Assembly: GCA_947627485.1 (NCBI GenBank)
Contig: CANQWF010000005.1
Span: 1-44,335, forward strand
DNA length: 44,335 bases
From: an uncultured Clostridia bacterium
Lineage (GTDB): Bacteria; Bacillota; Clostridia; TANB77; CAG-508
Reading direction: 5' to 3'
Numbering within the stretch: the stretch's first letter is position 1; each line of letters opens with the position of its first letter. The notes under the pieces were generated by a model. That model searched no databases. It was given only the letters and a program-made list of their open reading frames with translations, and had not been told where the DNA came from. Below are positions 43,592 to 44,335 of this stretch, in pieces. The translations under genes were made by a program, and so were the position numbers.

Positions 43592-43786
43592 ATGAATATA
43601 GATTTATTATTTAAAATAGCTGCAATAGGAATATTAGTTGCAGTTTTGCATCAGGTATTAGTAAGAGCAGGAAGAGAAGATCAAGCTATGATGACAACAC
43701 TTGCTGGATTAGTTATTGTACTTACTATGGTAATAAAAGAAATAAGTACTCTATTTAACACAGTAAGAACTATTTTTGGATTATAA
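43592..43786 (+). CDS. spoIIIAC: Stage III sporulation protein AC
   Basis: A 64-residue protein with two membrane helices separated by VLVRAGREDQAMM, the characteristic loop of SpoIIIAC. AAAAGGAG precedes the ATG. It starts 12 bases after spoIIIAB. Confidence 0.95.
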   Translation: MNIDLLFKIAAIGILVAVLHQVLVRAGREDQAMMTTLAGLVIVLTMVIKEISTLFNTVRTIFGL

Positions 43787-43807
43787 AATTAGAAAGGTGA
43801 ATTTAGT

Positions 43808-44194
43808 TTGGACATAGTAAAGGTAATAGGCGTAGGATTAATTGCACTGATAATAATTATTATATTAAAACAGTACAAGCCTGAATTTGCAATATATGTT
43901 TCAATAGTTGCAGGAATTATTATTTTAGTTATGTTGGTAGACAAGTTAGCTTCAATAGTTAATCTTCTTAGTAATCTTACAAATAAAACAGGAGCAGGAA
44001 GTACTTTTTTAAAAATTCTTTTAAAAATCACTGGCATTGCGATTCTCACAGAGTTTGCAGTTAGTATATGTAGAGATTCTGGAGAAACTGCCATTGCAAG
44101 TAAGATAGATTTGGGTGGAAAAATAATAATTATTAGTATATCAATTCCAATAATAACAGCATTATTAGAATTGATTGTAAATATATTACCATAA
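43808..44194 (+). CDS. spoIIIAD: Stage III sporulation protein AD
   Basis: A 128-residue membrane protein with about four helices. IIILKQYKPEFAIYVSIVAG near the N terminus, LLKITGIAILTEFAVSICRDSGETAIASKIDLGGKIII in the middle and a final helix are typical of SpoIIIAD. TTG start at 43808 supported by AAAGGTG. spoIIIAE is expected next, beyond the window; the 141 bases that follow hold a dispersed repeat. Confidence 0.94.
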   Translation: MDIVKVIGVGLIALIIIIILKQYKPEFAIYVSIVAGIIILVMLVDKLASIVNLLSNLTNKTGAGSTFLKILLKITGIAILTEFAVSICRDSGETAIASKIDLGGKIIIISISIPIITALLELIVNILP

Positions 44195-44293
44195 AAAAAT
44201 GAAACATTTAGCTCGGGGGATTTTCTCCCATTTTGCATAGAAACTTATTTAATTGGACAAATTGTTGTTTGTAGAATGAAAAATTTTGAGGGC

Positions 44294-44320
44294 GGGACGC
44301 CCAGGGGTGCGTCCCCTACA
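44294..44320 (+). repeat. GC-rich dispersed repeat after spoIIIAD
   Basis: A 27-base hairpin unit beginning GGGACGCCCAGGGGTGCGTC, identical to 29265-29291. The internal arms GGGACGC and GCGTCCC are perfectly complementary. It lies inside what is normally a continuous spoIIIA operon. Confidence 0.8.
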
Positions 44321-44335
44321 ATACACGTTAATATT

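Noticed and set aside
1..44335. CRISPR array, prophage or transposon
   Set aside because: No regularly spaced direct repeats, integrase, transposase or phage structural genes were found.

Overview
The window comes from a very AT-rich, anaerobic, spore-forming Firmicute of the class Clostridia, probably an uncultured gut lineage. The evidence is the start of a spoIIIA operon, an oxygen-sensitive class III ribonucleotide reductase (nrdD/nrdG), a SUF-type Fe-S operon with SufU, sortase-anchored surface proteins and AGGAGG-type ribosome binding sites. No tRNA, rRNA, CRISPR array, integrase or transposase gene is visible.

Layout. 0.1-1.5 kb: HD-domain protein and Fic AMP-transferase. 1.5-2.9 kb: cytoplasmic alpha-amylase. 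3-7.3 kb: two unknown soluble proteins, a flippase-like protein and a DUF2142-like membrane protein. 7.3-10.7 kb: polA and a lytic transglycosylase. 10.9-12.8 kb (minus strand): nicotinate phosphoribosyltransferase and an unknown protein with its own promoter. 13-16.1 kb: fused ABC exporter and a papain-like hydrolase. 16.2-18.2 kb: DUF362, ECF S component, DUF1893 and a small Cys-rich protein. 18.4-21 kb: nrdDG. 21.2-23.2 kb: Ca/Na antiporter, CsaA and a small surface protein. 23.3-31.3 kb: DtxR-like repressor, sufCBDSU, mnmA and an RsmB-family methyltransferase. 31.4-36.6 kb: DUF4153 protein, GT8 enzyme, GT8-acyltransferase fusion and acyltransferase. 36.8-42 kb: cohesin protein, sortase, dockerin-bearing glucosaminidase and second cohesin-like protein. 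42.1-44.2 kb: spoIIIAA-AD.

The main discovery candidate is a systematic recoding signal. Seven conserved genes (polA, pncB, dtxR-like, sufB, sufS, mnmA, rsmB-like) are interrupted in frame, at nine positions, always by the same thing: a CGG triplet in the zero frame whose first C must be skipped so that the following GGA or GGG is read as glycine. Skipping that one base restores full-length, family-typical proteins each time, often inside an invariant motif (SufS G-N-H-C, RsmB PCSGSG, MnmA C-terminal GGG). The signal follows the coding strand, including twice in a minus-strand gene. Out-of-frame CGG is common (roughly 40 cases seen by eye). In-frame CGG is otherwise absent from the recognised genes, with one exception in an unrecognised gene. 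This looks like obligatory +1 frameshifting, or quadruplet decoding, at an unassigned or 'hungry' CGG codon.

Other notable items are three long fold-back intergenic elements, GC-rich hairpin repeats at several suf-operon junctions and after spoIIIAD, an 18-bp palindromic operator over the dtxR-suf transcription start, and a compact cohesin/dockerin/sortase surface system built around a peptidoglycan hydrolase.
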